A DNA stretch of 64,000 nucleotides. Source: Novosphingobium barchaimii LL02 (lineage in GTDB: Bacteria; Pseudomonadota; Alphaproteobacteria; Sphingomonadales; Sphingomonadaceae). The position numbers and the translations under genes are program-made. The notes under the pieces were generated by a model. That model did no database searches and was not told the DNA's origin. It was given only the letters and a program-made list of their open reading frames with translations. Where the stretch lies: positions 220,013 to 284,012 of the forward strand of contig NZ_KQ130456.1 of assembly GCF_001046635.1 (NCBI RefSeq). Reading direction: 5' to 3'. Shown one piece after another: positions 51,291 through 59,236 of the stretch; within the stretch, counting starts at the first letter, position 1, and every line of letters begins with the position of its first letter.

Positions 51291-51453
51291 GGCTGGTCTA
51301 TCCCTATGTGTTCGTTCGTGCCGTGCCGGATGGTCGCCCTTGCGAATCCCCGGATGCACGAGAAGGCGGGCAATTCGTCGAAACCGGCCCGTAAGTCAAG
51401 CAGAGTGCGGGATTCCAGAGAGGTAAAATAATACCTCATAGCAATTGACCGCT

Positions 51454-52524
51454 TCAGCTCCGACGGCCAAGAGCGTGCGCCCCCCATACGGTGGCCGCCA
51501 CCAGAAGCGCACCGCACAGTTGATGCGCCACCGCGATCCACAGGGTGACGCCCGACCAGACGGTAAAGATGCCCAGCAGAACCTGCGTGCCGAAGGCCGC
51601 ATGCACGGCGACTGAGACGAGCCGCTCGTGCCGGGCCTTCAGCTTGCGGCCCATCACGATCAGCACGGCCACTACGGCCCAGGCCCACCAGCGGTGGACG
51701 AAATGGGTAAGGTAGGGATCATTCACCAGCGCATGGAGCGCGCCCCTGGCCCATTCCACGCCTTGGGGGAAGAACGTGCCCTGCATCAGCGGCCAGGCGT
51801 CCCAGCTGAACCAGCCGCCGCCCGCCACCACGCCAGCGCGCAGGCCGGCCACCATGGCGCCCATGAACAGCTGGATCGCCAGCATACCCAGCGCGATCAA
51901 GCCGAAACGAGTCAGCCGCGCGCGCGGTTCGCCGCGCTCCATCGCCTTGAGGTCCAGCGCGGTCCACACAAGGCCGCCCAGCGTGAACAGCGCGACCAAA
52001 AGGTGCGCGGCGAGGCGGAAATGGCTCACCCGGTCCAGCGCCTCGGCGCTGAGGCCCGAGGACACCATCCACCAGCCGACGACGCCCTGGAGGCCGCCCA
52101 GCGCCAGCAGCGCCAACAGGCGCGGCTTGTAGCCGCCGGGGATCGTGCGCTTGTACCAGAACCATGCCAGCGGCACTGCAAAGGCCAACCCAATCACCCG
52201 GCCGAGCAGGCGGTGCAGCCATTCCCAGAAGTAGATGAACTTGTACTGCGCCAGGGTCATGCCTGCAGGGCCGTTGACATCGACGTATTGCGGAATGCGC
52301 TTGTAGCCGGCGAACTCGGCCTGCCACTGCGCGTCGGTGATCGGCGGAAGAGCGCCGGTCAGCGGCTTCCACTGGGTAATCGACAGGCCCGATTCAGTCA
52401 GGCGAGTGATCCCGCCGACGGCGACGATCAGCATCACCAGCACCGCAACGCTCAGCAGCCAGCGCACCATCGGCGCGATGTCGTCCATGGTCCCGATGAT
52501 CGGGCGGCCGTCGTTCACTCTCAT
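51454..52524 (-). CDS. ctaA: Heme A synthase (COX15/CtaA)
   Basis: CtaA hydroxylates heme O to heme A for cytochrome oxidase. The 356-residue membrane protein has eight helices and the family motifs VGGITRLTESGLSITQWKP, FIYFWEWLHRLLGRVIGL (heme-ligand histidine), LGGLQGVVGWWMVSSGL, FRLAAHLLVALF, LTHFVHRWWAW and AVAHQLCGALL, with histidines in paired helices. I start at ATG 52524 (MRVNDGRP). Confidence 0.95.
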   Translation of the reverse strand: MRVNDGRPIIGTMDDIAPMVRWLLSVAVLVMLIVAVGGITRLTESGLSITQWKPLTGALPPITDAQWQAEFAGYKRIPQYVDVNGPAGMTLAQYKFIYFWEWLHRLLGRVIGLAFAVPLAWFWYKRTIPGGYKPRLLALLALGGLQGVVGWWMVSSGLSAEALDRVSHFRLAAHLLVALFTLGGLVWTALDLKAMERGEPRARLTRFGLIALGMLAIQLFMGAMVAGLRAGVVAGGGWFSWDAWPLMQGTFFPQGVEWARGALHALVNDPYLTHFVHRWWAWAVVAVLIVMGRKLKARHERLVSVAVHAAFGTQVLLGIFTVWSGVTLWIAVAHQLCGALLVAATVWGAHALGRRS

Positions 52525-52656
52525 CCGTGATCTTCTTTTGTCATGAACGTGTTCCCTGCGTTTTCGCGGCGAATTGCGCAAGGCCTGCGTCGACCGGACG
52601 TGGCCAGACGCGGTTAGGGCTTGATAGATGTTACAACATTACATAAATGGGCGCCT

Positions 52657-53028
52657 ATGCGTACTGCCATCATCGCGATTCGAAGCCGTCTGGACCGTGC
52701 CGGGATCATCCTGAGCGGGCTATGTGCGGTGCATTGCGTGCTGGGTGTCGTTCTGGTCGGGTTTCTCGGCCTCGGCGGCGAAGTGCTCCTCTCGCCTGAA
52801 ATCCACCGCGTCGGGCTGGGTCTCGCGCTGGTGGTGGGCCTCGTCTCGCTGGGCTTCGGCGTTGCCCGGCACGGCCGCATCGCCCCGCTGCTGATCGGCG
52901 GTCTGGGACTTGCGCTGATGGGCGGGGCGATCCTCGTCGGCCACGGTTTTCCCGAGGCGGTGCTGACGATCATGGGCGTCAGCCTTGTCGCCTTCGCGCA
53001 CATTCGGAACTTGCACGGCGCCTGCTGA
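52657..53028 (+). CDS. MerC domain-containing membrane protein
   Basis: The 123-residue protein has four membrane helices and the MerC cysteine pair in SGLCAVHCVLG. MerC proteins take up metal ions, first seen in mercury resistance; in chromosomal settings the substrate is unclear and may be another thiophilic metal such as zinc. A TTG at 52621 gives a longer frame, but ATG 52657 fits the family. A partly symmetrical 17-bp site lies just upstream (52628-52644). thiS follows 16 bp later. Confidence 0.82.
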   Translation: MRTAIIAIRSRLDRAGIILSGLCAVHCVLGVVLVGFLGLGGEVLLSPEIHRVGLGLALVVGLVSLGFGVARHGRIAPLLIGGLGLALMGGAILVGHGFPEAVLTIMGVSLVAFAHIRNLHGAC

Positions 53029-53044
53029 ACGCTATCTGCGCTGC

Positions 53045-53257
53045 ATGGCTGACGAACTCCTGCTCACCGTAAACGGGGAACCGCGCCGCGCTGCGCCCGG
53101 CTCCAGCATCGCCGATCTCGTGATCGGTCTTGGGCTGGACCCGGCTAAAGTCGCGGTCGAACGCAATGCCGAGATCGCCCCGCGCTCTACGCTGGCCGAC
53201 GTGATCCTGGCCGACGGCGATGTGCTGGAGATCGTCCATTTCGTGGGGGGCGGCTGA
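53045..53257 (+). CDS. thiS: Sulfur carrier protein ThiS
   Basis: ThiS carries sulfur as a C-terminal thiocarboxylate for thiazole synthesis. The 70-residue protein has the LTVNGEPR start, a ubiquitin-like fold pattern and ends in HFVGGG with the required Gly-Gly. It lies 16 bp after merC and 52 bp before thiG, so the three may be cotranscribed. Confidence 0.93.
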   Translation: MADELLLTVNGEPRRAAPGSSIADLVIGLGLDPAKVAVERNAEIAPRSTLADVILADGDVLEIVHFVGGG

Positions 53258-53309
53258 ACGCCGCGCCTCCACTGCCCTGTTTTACCGCTGCCTCGAAAGG
53301 ACGCGCTTC

Positions 53310-54107
53310 GTGATCGATTCTGCTGCTGAAACCTTGGCCCCCGACACCTGGACGGTTGCGGGCCGTACCTTTACCTCGCGCCTGATCGTCGGCACCGGCA
53401 AGTACAAGGACTTCGCGCAGAACGCCGCCGCCGTGGCGGCATCGGGCGCCGAGATCGTCACTGTGGCGGTGCGCCGCGTCAACGTATCGGACCCCAAGGC
53501 GCCGATGCTGACCGACTTCATCGATCCGAAGAATATCACTTACCTGCCCAACACCGCCGGTTGCTTCACCGCCGACGACGCCATTCGCACCCTGCGCCTG
53601 GCGCGCGAGGCGGGCGGCTGGGATCTGGTGAAGCTGGAAGTGCTGGGCGAGGCGCGTACCCTCTACCCCGACATGCGCGAGACGCTGAAGGCCACCGAAA
53701 TCCTCGCCAAAGAGGGCTTCGCGCCGATGGTATACTGCGTGGACGATCCGATCGCGGCAAAGCAGTTGGAAGAATGCGGCGCCGTTGCGGTGATGCCGCT
53801 GGGCGCGCCGATCGGCTCGGGCCTGGGTATCCAGAACAAGGTCACCATCCGCCTCATCGTCGAGGGCGCGAAGGTACCGGTGCTGGTCGATGCCGGCGTC
53901 GGCACGGCCTCGGAAGCCGCCGTGGCGATGGAACTGGGCTGCGACGGCGTGCTGATGAACACCGCCATCGCCGAGGCCCGCGATCCCATCCGCATGGCCC
54001 GCGCTATGAAGTTGGCGGTTGCCGCCGGACGCGATGCCTATCTTGCCGGGCGCATGCAGATCCGCCGCTATGCAGACCCCTCCAGCCCGCTTGCAGGGCT
54101 GATCTGA
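53310..54107 (+). CDS. thiG: Thiazole synthase ThiG
   Basis: ThiG builds the thiazole phosphate of thiamine from DXP, dehydroglycine and ThiS thiocarboxylate. The 265-residue TIM barrel has [13 protein letters not shown], the Schiff-base lysine in [26 protein letters not shown] and [25 protein letters not shown]. The start is GTG 53310 with AAAGGA eight bases upstream. ThiO/ThiH and ThiE are not adjacent. Confidence 0.97.
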   Translation: MIDSAAETLAPDTWTVAGRTFTSRLIVGTGKYKDFAQNAAAVAASGAEIVTVAVRRVNVSDPKAPMLTDFIDPKNITYLPNTAGCFTADDAIRTLRLAREAGGWDLVKLEVLGEARTLYPDMRETLKATEILAKEGFAPMVYCVDDPIAAKQLEECGAVAVMPLGAPIGSGLGIQNKVTIRLIVEGAKVPVLVDAGVGTASEAAVAMELGCDGVLMNTAIAEARDPIRMARAMKLAVAAGRDAYLAGRMQIRRYADPSSPLAGLI

Positions 54108-54245
54108 CGCGCCTTTTACCCGCACAACGGGAAGGATATTTACCGCTCCCCGTCCGACCAGGTGAAACCCCGCAAACAATCGTTTGCATAGTAAACGGCT
54201 TGGTAACTGCAATCGTGGTTTACTTCGATTCGTGAAGGGAGCACC
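54108..54245. promoter_or_regulatory. Intergenic region before the IS66 insertion, with palindromes
   Basis: Two palindromes lie here: GCAAAC-aatc-GTTTGC (54172-54187), and AGTAAAC/GTTTACT (54190-54196, 54218-54224). Before the insertion this stretch adjoined the 175-residue gene now at 57345, so it may hold that gene's promoter and operator, or the thiG terminator. Confidence 0.4.
54238..54245. repeat. Target site duplication, left copy
   Basis: GGAGCACC immediately precedes the left IS end and is repeated exactly at 57313-57320. IS66 elements make 8-bp duplications. Confidence 0.93.
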
Positions 54246-54324
54246 GTAACCGCTGCACCCGCCCCACGTATTCCGAGAGCTTGCTGATGGTTAGGCTCGC
54301 CCGAGACGAGGAGGAGATCGGGCA

Positions 54325-54729
54325 ATGTCGGATGAAATTGATGCAGGGTCAAACGGCGGTTTGACGTGTGCGTCGCACAGTACAACTGCGCGTTTGACCG
54401 TCAGTTTGCCGCCCGGACGTCGGCGCTACGAGCGTTGGCCGGATGACGTACGCGACCGCATTCTGGCTGAGAGCTTTGTGCCAGGAATGACTGTGGCGCA
54501 GGTCGCCCGCGATAACGGCGTCGGCCTTGGCCTTTTGCACTATTGGCGTCGGCAAGCGCGAGCAGCAGGAGCCGTCGAGGAATTGCGGTTCGTACCCGTC
54601 ACGCTGGCTCAGGAGAAGCAACTCGAACCTGGCGGCTTGGAGTTGGTGGTACGAGACGTGACGGTTCGGATCATGGGCGCGGTCGAGATGGACCACCTGC
54701 GCGCGGTACTGGCGGCGATCCGGGAATGA
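54325..54729 (+). CDS. tnpA: IS66 accessory protein TnpA
   Basis: The 134-residue protein has a helix-turn-helix (AESFVPGMTVAQVARDNGVGLGLLHYWRRQAR, in parts) typical of IS66 OrfA/TnpA and a C-terminal strand region (GLELVVRDVTVRIMGAVEMDHLRAVLAAI). It is needed with TnpB for transposition in studied IS66 elements. Its stop overlaps the tnpB start by four bases. Confidence 0.9.
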   Translation: MSDEIDAGSNGGLTCASHSTTARLTVSLPPGRRRYERWPDDVRDRILAESFVPGMTVAQVARDNGVGLGLLHYWRRQARAAGAVEELRFVPVTLAQEKQLEPGGLELVVRDVTVRIMGAVEMDHLRAVLAAIRE

Positions 54730-55079
54730 TCCCGATCGACGGAAGCGTACGGATCTTCGTGGCGACACAGCCGGTCGACTTCAGAGCCGGGATTAACCGA
54801 TTGATGGGGCTGGTGACGCACGTGCTGGGGCATGATGCCTGCGCGGGCGATGTCTTCGTGTTCCGCAACAAGGGCGCGGATAAGGTGAAGTTGCTCCGTC
54901 ATGACGGGTCAGGCGCGGTTATGGCGACGAAATGGCTCGACCGAGGAAGGTTTTACTGGCCTGCCGTGCAAGGCGGCACGATGGTCCTGAGCGGACCGCA
55001 ATGCACGGCATTGCTGTCGGGTCTGGATTGGAAGAAACTGCCCGCACCCGAGGTGCGCAGACCCCTGATTTTTGGCTGA
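54726..55079 (+). CDS. tnpB: IS66 accessory protein TnpB
   Basis: The 117-residue protein has the IS66 Orf2 signatures VRIFVATQPVDFRAGINRLMGLV, DVFVFRNKGADKVKLLRHD and WLDRGRFYWPA. It starts at ATG 54726, overlapping tnpA, and is followed after 49 bp by the transposase gene. Its name is shared with, but it is unrelated to, the IS200/IS605 TnpB nuclease. Confidence 0.95.
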   Translation: MIPIDGSVRIFVATQPVDFRAGINRLMGLVTHVLGHDACAGDVFVFRNKGADKVKLLRHDGSGAVMATKWLDRGRFYWPAVQGGTMVLSGPQCTALLSGLDWKKLPAPEVRRPLIFG

Positions 55080-55128
55080 TATCTGCGGTTTTCTGTGGCG
55101 ACGAGGAGTCGGTGTGGTATAGTCAGGC

Positions 55129-56688
55129 ATGCCCGCCCAAGCCGACGATCTCCCTGAAGATATGGAGCAAATGGCGGCTCTGGTGCGTGAACTGCAGGCA
55201 GAAAACGCCCAACTGCGCGCACTGCTCAAAGGCATGGCCCACCAGGCCTTCGGCAGCCGTTCAGAACGCGCCAGCGTCATCCTGGGTGATCAAGGTCTCC
55301 TTGATCTCGGCGACCTCGTAACCACGCCGGCTACCGCAGCCAACGACGATGGCGACGCCGAAGACAAGCCTGCCGTCGGTCGCCCACGCCGCAAGCGCGG
55401 CCTGATGGCACTGCCGGCCCATATCGAGCGCGTGGAGCGCGTGATTGATCCCGACACGCTGGATTGCCCCTGCTGCGCCGGCAAGCTCCACAGGATCGGC
55501 GAAGATGCCAGTGAGGCACTCGACTGGGTGCCGGCCATCGTTCGCGTCATCCGCACAGTGCGCCCTCGTTACGCCTGCCGGGAATGCCGGGAGGGCGTCG
55601 TTCAAGCGCCGGCGCCGCGCCGCGCGATCCCAGGCTCGATGGTCACTACCTCGACGCTGGCCTGGATGGCGACGGCGCGCTACGCCTGGTCGATCCCGCT
55701 CAATCGGCAGTTGCAGATGCTCGCAGGCCAGGGCGTCATCCTCGATCGGGCGTTACCGAGCCGCTGGATGCGTAAGATCGCATGGTGGGTGAAGGCGCTC
55801 TATGATCGCCTGCTTGCCTACATCCACAGCCAGTCCCGGATCTTCTGCGATGAGACCCGCATGCCGGTCCTCGAGAAAGGGCGAAGACGAACCCGCACGA
55901 CACAGTTCTGGGCGCACGCTTGTGATGACGGACCGTGGTCAGGCCCGGCCCATCCGGCAGTGGTGTATATCCATGCTCGCGGACGGCGGCATGCCGAGGC
56001 GTTCGAACAACTCGCCCGCTACCAGGGCGTTATCCAGGTCGACGGCTATGGTGCCTACAAGGCGCTTGTGCGCGGTGGTCCGGGCCGAGGCAAGATCACA
56101 CTCGCCTTCTGTCTTGCCCACGCCCGGCGCAAGTTCGTCGATGCCTTCCGCAAATCGCCATCGCCGGTGGCAGCGGCGATCCTTACCCTGATCGGTGAGG
56201 TCTACGCGATCGAGGCGCGTGTGCGCAAAGGCACCGCCGCACAGCGCCTCCAGGCTCGTCTCGCCGAAACCGCCGACGTCATGGCGAAGATCAAGGCGCA
56301 GATCGACATCATGCTTCCAGGTCTGTCGCCCAAGTCCGACCTGGCCAAGGCGATGCGCTACACGCTCAACCACTGGAAGGGGCTAACCCTGTTCCTGGAA
56401 GACGGCCGGATCGAGGTCGATACCAACACCGTCGAGCGCGGCATGAGAAATGTGGCCCAGGGCCGCAAGTCCAGCCTCTTCGCTGGTAGCGAGGAAGGAG
56501 CTCAGACCTGGGCCGTCATGGCATCGCTTCTCCAGACGGCTCGCCTGGGGGGCCTGGATCCCTACACCTGGCTGAATGACGTGCTGGAGCGTATCGTCAC
56601 GGGCGCTGTGAAGATCAACGAACTGGACATCTTGCTCCCATGGAACTGGCGGCCGGCGGCAGAACCGGTAAAAGCGCTGGCGGCATGA
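55129..56688 (+). CDS. tnpC: IS66 family transposase TnpC
   Basis: The 519-residue DDE transposase has an N-terminal coiled coil (MAALVRELQAENAQLRALL), a zinc-finger region (DCPCCAGKLHRIGED, RYACRECREGV), and catalytic acidic residues in FCDETRMPV, IQVDGYGAYKAL and NTVERGMRNVAQGRKSS. The sequence is intact. Its stop overlaps the passenger gene start (ATGA). Confidence 0.97.
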   Translation: MPAQADDLPEDMEQMAALVRELQAENAQLRALLKGMAHQAFGSRSERASVILGDQGLLDLGDLVTTPATAANDDGDAEDKPAVGRPRRKRGLMALPAHIERVERVIDPDTLDCPCCAGKLHRIGEDASEALDWVPAIVRVIRTVRPRYACRECREGVVQAPAPRRAIPGSMVTTSTLAWMATARYAWSIPLNRQLQMLAGQGVILDRALPSRWMRKIAWWVKALYDRLLAYIHSQSRIFCDETRMPVLEKGRRRTRTTQFWAHACDDGPWSGPAHPAVVYIHARGRRHAEAFEQLARYQGVIQVDGYGAYKALVRGGPGRGKITLAFCLAHARRKFVDAFRKSPSPVAAAILTLIGEVYAIEARVRKGTAAQRLQARLAETADVMAKIKAQIDIMLPGLSPKSDLAKAMRYTLNHWKGLTLFLEDGRIEVDTNTVERGMRNVAQGRKSSLFAGSEEGAQTWAVMASLLQTARLGGLDPYTWLNDVLERIVTGAVKINELDILLPWNWRPAAEPVKALAA

Positions 56689-57266
56689 ACTTCAAACCTC
56701 GCACATCGCAGGGCCGGACCCTCTCGCTCGAACAGCTCGAGATATGGCTCGACGAGCTTGATCCCCCCGTAGCTGGCGTCTCATCGATCGACGGCTTCCT
56801 GGCCGCAGTCGCCGCAGGCCCCAGCGTCATTGACCCCGACGTATGGATTAAGAGCATCCTGCGCGAGCACGCTCTCAACGCGCGCTCGGCGCCTGCGCGC
56901 CGAACGATCCTCAAGCGGTATAACCGCATCTGCATCGAGCTTGCCGAGAAGCCCGAGGCGTACGCGCCGATCTACATGCGCACCGAGGAAGGCGAGGTAC
57001 TGCTCGAGGACTTCGCCAACGGGTTCTTCACAGCCATGCATCTCGACATGGAGGCGTGGAAGCCCTTCATCGCCGACCCGCAGTTCGGCTACCCGCTCGC
57101 GGCACTGCTTGGCCACAGCACCATTACAGGTGGCCCGTCATGGATCGAACAACTGGGTGATCCGAGCGCCAATCTGGCACTAGTCGATACGTGGCGCATG
57201 GTCCCGCAAATCATCTCGCTGATCAATGACCAGTGCGCCTTCGCGCGCATGACGCCAGCAGCCTGA
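56685..57266 (+). CDS. IS66-borne UPF0149/YecA-like passenger protein
   Basis: The 193-residue protein overlaps the end of tnpC by ATGA and is inside the IS ends. It has the UPF0149 (YgfB/YecA) pattern: LSLEQLEIWLDELDPPVAGVSSIDGFLAAVAAGP, VLLEDFANGFFTAMHLDMEAW and LLGHSTI, without a C-terminal SEC-C cysteine motif. Some IS66 elements are known to carry such a fourth gene; its function is unknown. A second identical copy is at 61885. Confidence 0.85.
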   Translation: MNFKPRTSQGRTLSLEQLEIWLDELDPPVAGVSSIDGFLAAVAAGPSVIDPDVWIKSILREHALNARSAPARRTILKRYNRICIELAEKPEAYAPIYMRTEEGEVLLEDFANGFFTAMHLDMEAWKPFIADPQFGYPLAALLGHSTITGGPSWIEQLGDPSANLALVDTWRMVPQIISLINDQCAFARMTPAA

Positions 57267-57312
57267 TATAAATCCCGCCACCACCAATGCGTGGGACAGG
57301 ATCAGCGGTTAC

Positions 57313-57320
57313 GGAGCACC
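57313..57320. repeat. Target site duplication, right copy
   Basis: GGAGCACC directly follows the right IS end and matches 54238-54245 exactly. Confidence 0.93.
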
Positions 57321-57344
57321 CTTTGCGAAACGGGAAATGCGACA

Positions 57345-57872
57345 ATGGCCTACATGGGAACGGCTACTCTGACGATCGGCGAACTCCGCGAGTTTGCGAG
57401 CTTCACTTCGTGCGAACAGCGCTACATCCGCCGCAGCCTGGATATCGGGCTTGGCCGCCAGGATGCCTTCAAGATCTGGGCGCGCGACGCGGATGAAATG
57501 GCCTCGATCCGAAATCAGTATGCCGCCTATCAGGACCTGAAGCGCCTGCGCACCATGCGCCCTTACGACATCGCCTTCAAAGATATCGACGTGTTCATGG
57601 GCAAGCTCGTCCGCATCGCCGCTTTCGACCTCGCACAGGACAAGATCGAGAGCTTTTCGGCCTTCCGCTTTCTGTATGAGCGCTTGCTGGGCGCCTGGGC
57701 GCGGCCTTGGCTGCCCGGCGCCTTCTGCGGCGCCGCCGCGCTGCCGCAGATCCGCCCGGACAAGCGCAAGACGTTGCTCCATTCGATCAGCGAAGCCGCC
57801 GCCACCGCGCCCGGCTGGTCCGACCGCGAACCCAGCTTCTACCCCGAATTCATCGAGAAGGAAGCCGCTTGA
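57345..57872 (+). CDS. Conserved hypothetical protein downstream of the IS66 insertion
   Basis: The 175-residue protein from ATG 57345 is soluble, mainly helical and without a motif I recognise (TIGELREFASFTSCEQRYIRRSL, MRPYDIAFKDIDVFMGKLVRIAA, EREPSFYPEFIE-like end). The frame reads on from 57291 inside the IS, but the chosen start lies beyond it. The IS ends 32 bp upstream, so the original promoter is now 3 kb away beyond 54245, unless the element supplies one. It is convergent with the metallopeptidase gene. Confidence 0.8.
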   Translation: MAYMGTATLTIGELREFASFTSCEQRYIRRSLDIGLGRQDAFKIWARDADEMASIRNQYAAYQDLKRLRTMRPYDIAFKDIDVFMGKLVRIAAFDLAQDKIESFSAFRFLYERLLGAWARPWLPGAFCGAAALPQIRPDKRKTLLHSISEAAATAPGWSDREPSFYPEFIEKEAA

Positions 57873-57882
57873 ACCTTGCCGC

Positions 57883-58989
57883 TCAGGCGGCGACCGGTGC
57901 TCCCGCCTTCGTTCCCTCGCGCGCTTTGTCGACGAGGGTGTGGACGTAATCCAGCTTGGCGACGATCGCGTCGGAAAGGTGGAAGGGGTACAGGTCGGGC
58001 AGTCCCATCGAGCGGTTGATCGCGTTCACCGCAAAGGATAGCGGCCCCATCGCATCGACCAGCGCCCGCGTGTCGGCCGTATAGGGGTTGAAGTCCAGTT
58101 CGACTTCCAGTCCTTCCGCCTCGCCCGGCAAGGCCGCCAGCGACAGGTCGAAACCGCCAGCCGCCGCCAGCACGTCGACGATGTGCAGGTAGTGCGCGAA
58201 AGTCTCCGCGAAGTCCTCCCACGGGTGCGAGGTGGCGTAGAAGCTGACGTAGGCATCGGTCCAGATCTTGCCGCCGTCGTCGGCATAGTGGGCCTGCAGG
58301 CTCTGCTGGTAATCGACCCGCTCATCGCCGAAGACCTTGCGGAACGCCTCGCATTCTGCCGCATCCGGTTCGATCAGCCGCGACCAGTAATGGTGCCCCA
58401 CCTCGTGGCGGAAATGGCCCAACAGGGTTCGATATGGCTCACCCATGGCGTGGCGCATGCGTTCGCGCTCGGCATCGTCCGCCTCGATCAGGTTCAGCGT
58501 GATGAGGCCGCCGTCGTGGCCGGTGGTGATCCGGGGCGTACCTGCCTTCTCGGCGGCCGCGTCGTAGAGGAAATCGAAGGCAAGGCCCTGCGCGCCCGGC
58601 CCTGCTTCGGCCCTGGTCTCCAGCGGCAGGCCCAGCTTCAGCAGCGAATGGAACAGGCGCCGCTTGGCGGCTTCGATCTTGGCCCAGCGCGGCGGCACCG
58701 AAGGCTCGGACAAGTCGGGGATCGTGCGGTTGTGGCGGCAGGCCCGGCACATGGGCGTGGCATCGCCCGTCCCCACCAGCCAGTTGCAGATTTGGTACGC
58801 ATTGTTGTTGGCGCAGACTACGACATCGGCGGTCCCACCCTTGCTGTCACGCCAGACGGTGGCCTTGTCCGCAAGGAAGCGGAAAGCGTCGACCGCAGGA
58901 TCGTAGCCGAGAGTCGCTTTGCAGCCGGGGCATACACGGACCTCGAAATGGTTGAGGCGGCGGCAGTTGGGACAGGCGAAAGCGCGCAT
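57883..58989 (-). CDS. Putative zinc-binding metallopeptidase with N-terminal zinc ribbon
   Basis: The 368-residue protein has a zinc-ribbon at residues 6-23 (CPNCRRLNHFEVRVCPGC) and further CRACRH cysteines, then a gluzincin-like active site FRHEVGHHYW with a downstream EDFAETFAHYLHIVD that could give the third ligand. This layout belongs to the DUF2248/Peptidase_Mx group. Substrate is unknown and no secretion signal is seen, so it is likely cytoplasmic. Confidence 0.85.
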   Translation of the reverse strand: MRAFACPNCRRLNHFEVRVCPGCKATLGYDPAVDAFRFLADKATVWRDSKGGTADVVVCANNNAYQICNWLVGTGDATPMCRACRHNRTIPDLSEPSVPPRWAKIEAAKRRLFHSLLKLGLPLETRAEAGPGAQGLAFDFLYDAAAEKAGTPRITTGHDGGLITLNLIEADDAERERMRHAMGEPYRTLLGHFRHEVGHHYWSRLIEPDAAECEAFRKVFGDERVDYQQSLQAHYADDGGKIWTDAYVSFYATSHPWEDFAETFAHYLHIVDVLAAAGGFDLSLAALPGEAEGLEVELDFNPYTADTRALVDAMGPLSFAVNAINRSMGLPDLYPFHLSDAIVAKLDYVHTLVDKAREGTKAGAPVAA

Positions 58990-59236
58990 GTTTGGGGATT
59001 TTCCGTATCAGTATTCGAGTGGACCTGCGGCAGACAACGCCGAAACCCCCGAAAGCGTTTCGTAACGCTGAATGAAAAAACGCGTCCCGGGTAAAGATCA
59101 ACGCCTGGACGGTGAAGATCAGCGATGACGGCCGAAGGGTTTCCACTCCGTGTCGATGGGTTGCCCTTCATGCACAAAGTCGCAATCAGACCCGCGCAAG
59201 ACTGGCCCTGCGGCGGATCACACCTATAGTCAATCG

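Larger units (their letters stand above)
54246..57312 (+). mobile_element. IS66-family insertion sequence, complete copy (3067 bp)
   Basis: The ends are related inverted repeats beginning GTAACCGCTG (left at 54246; right, reverse strand, from 57312), sharing also the later CCCACG and ATT. It carries tnpA, tnpB, tnpC and a passenger gene, and is flanked by the exact duplication GGAGCACC. The right 2162 bp match the second copy at 61839-64000 in every translated frame I compared. Confidence 0.95.

Noticed and set aside
51371-51399. Sigma-70 promoter for rplM on the minus strand
   Set aside because: TTGACT is present, but the hexamer at 17-bp spacing (GAATTG) is not a convincing -10.
53029-53309. 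TPP riboswitch in front of thiS or thiG
   Set aside because: The gaps are only 16 and 52 bp and lack the CTGAGA and ACCTGA-type motifs; none is seen before thiD either.
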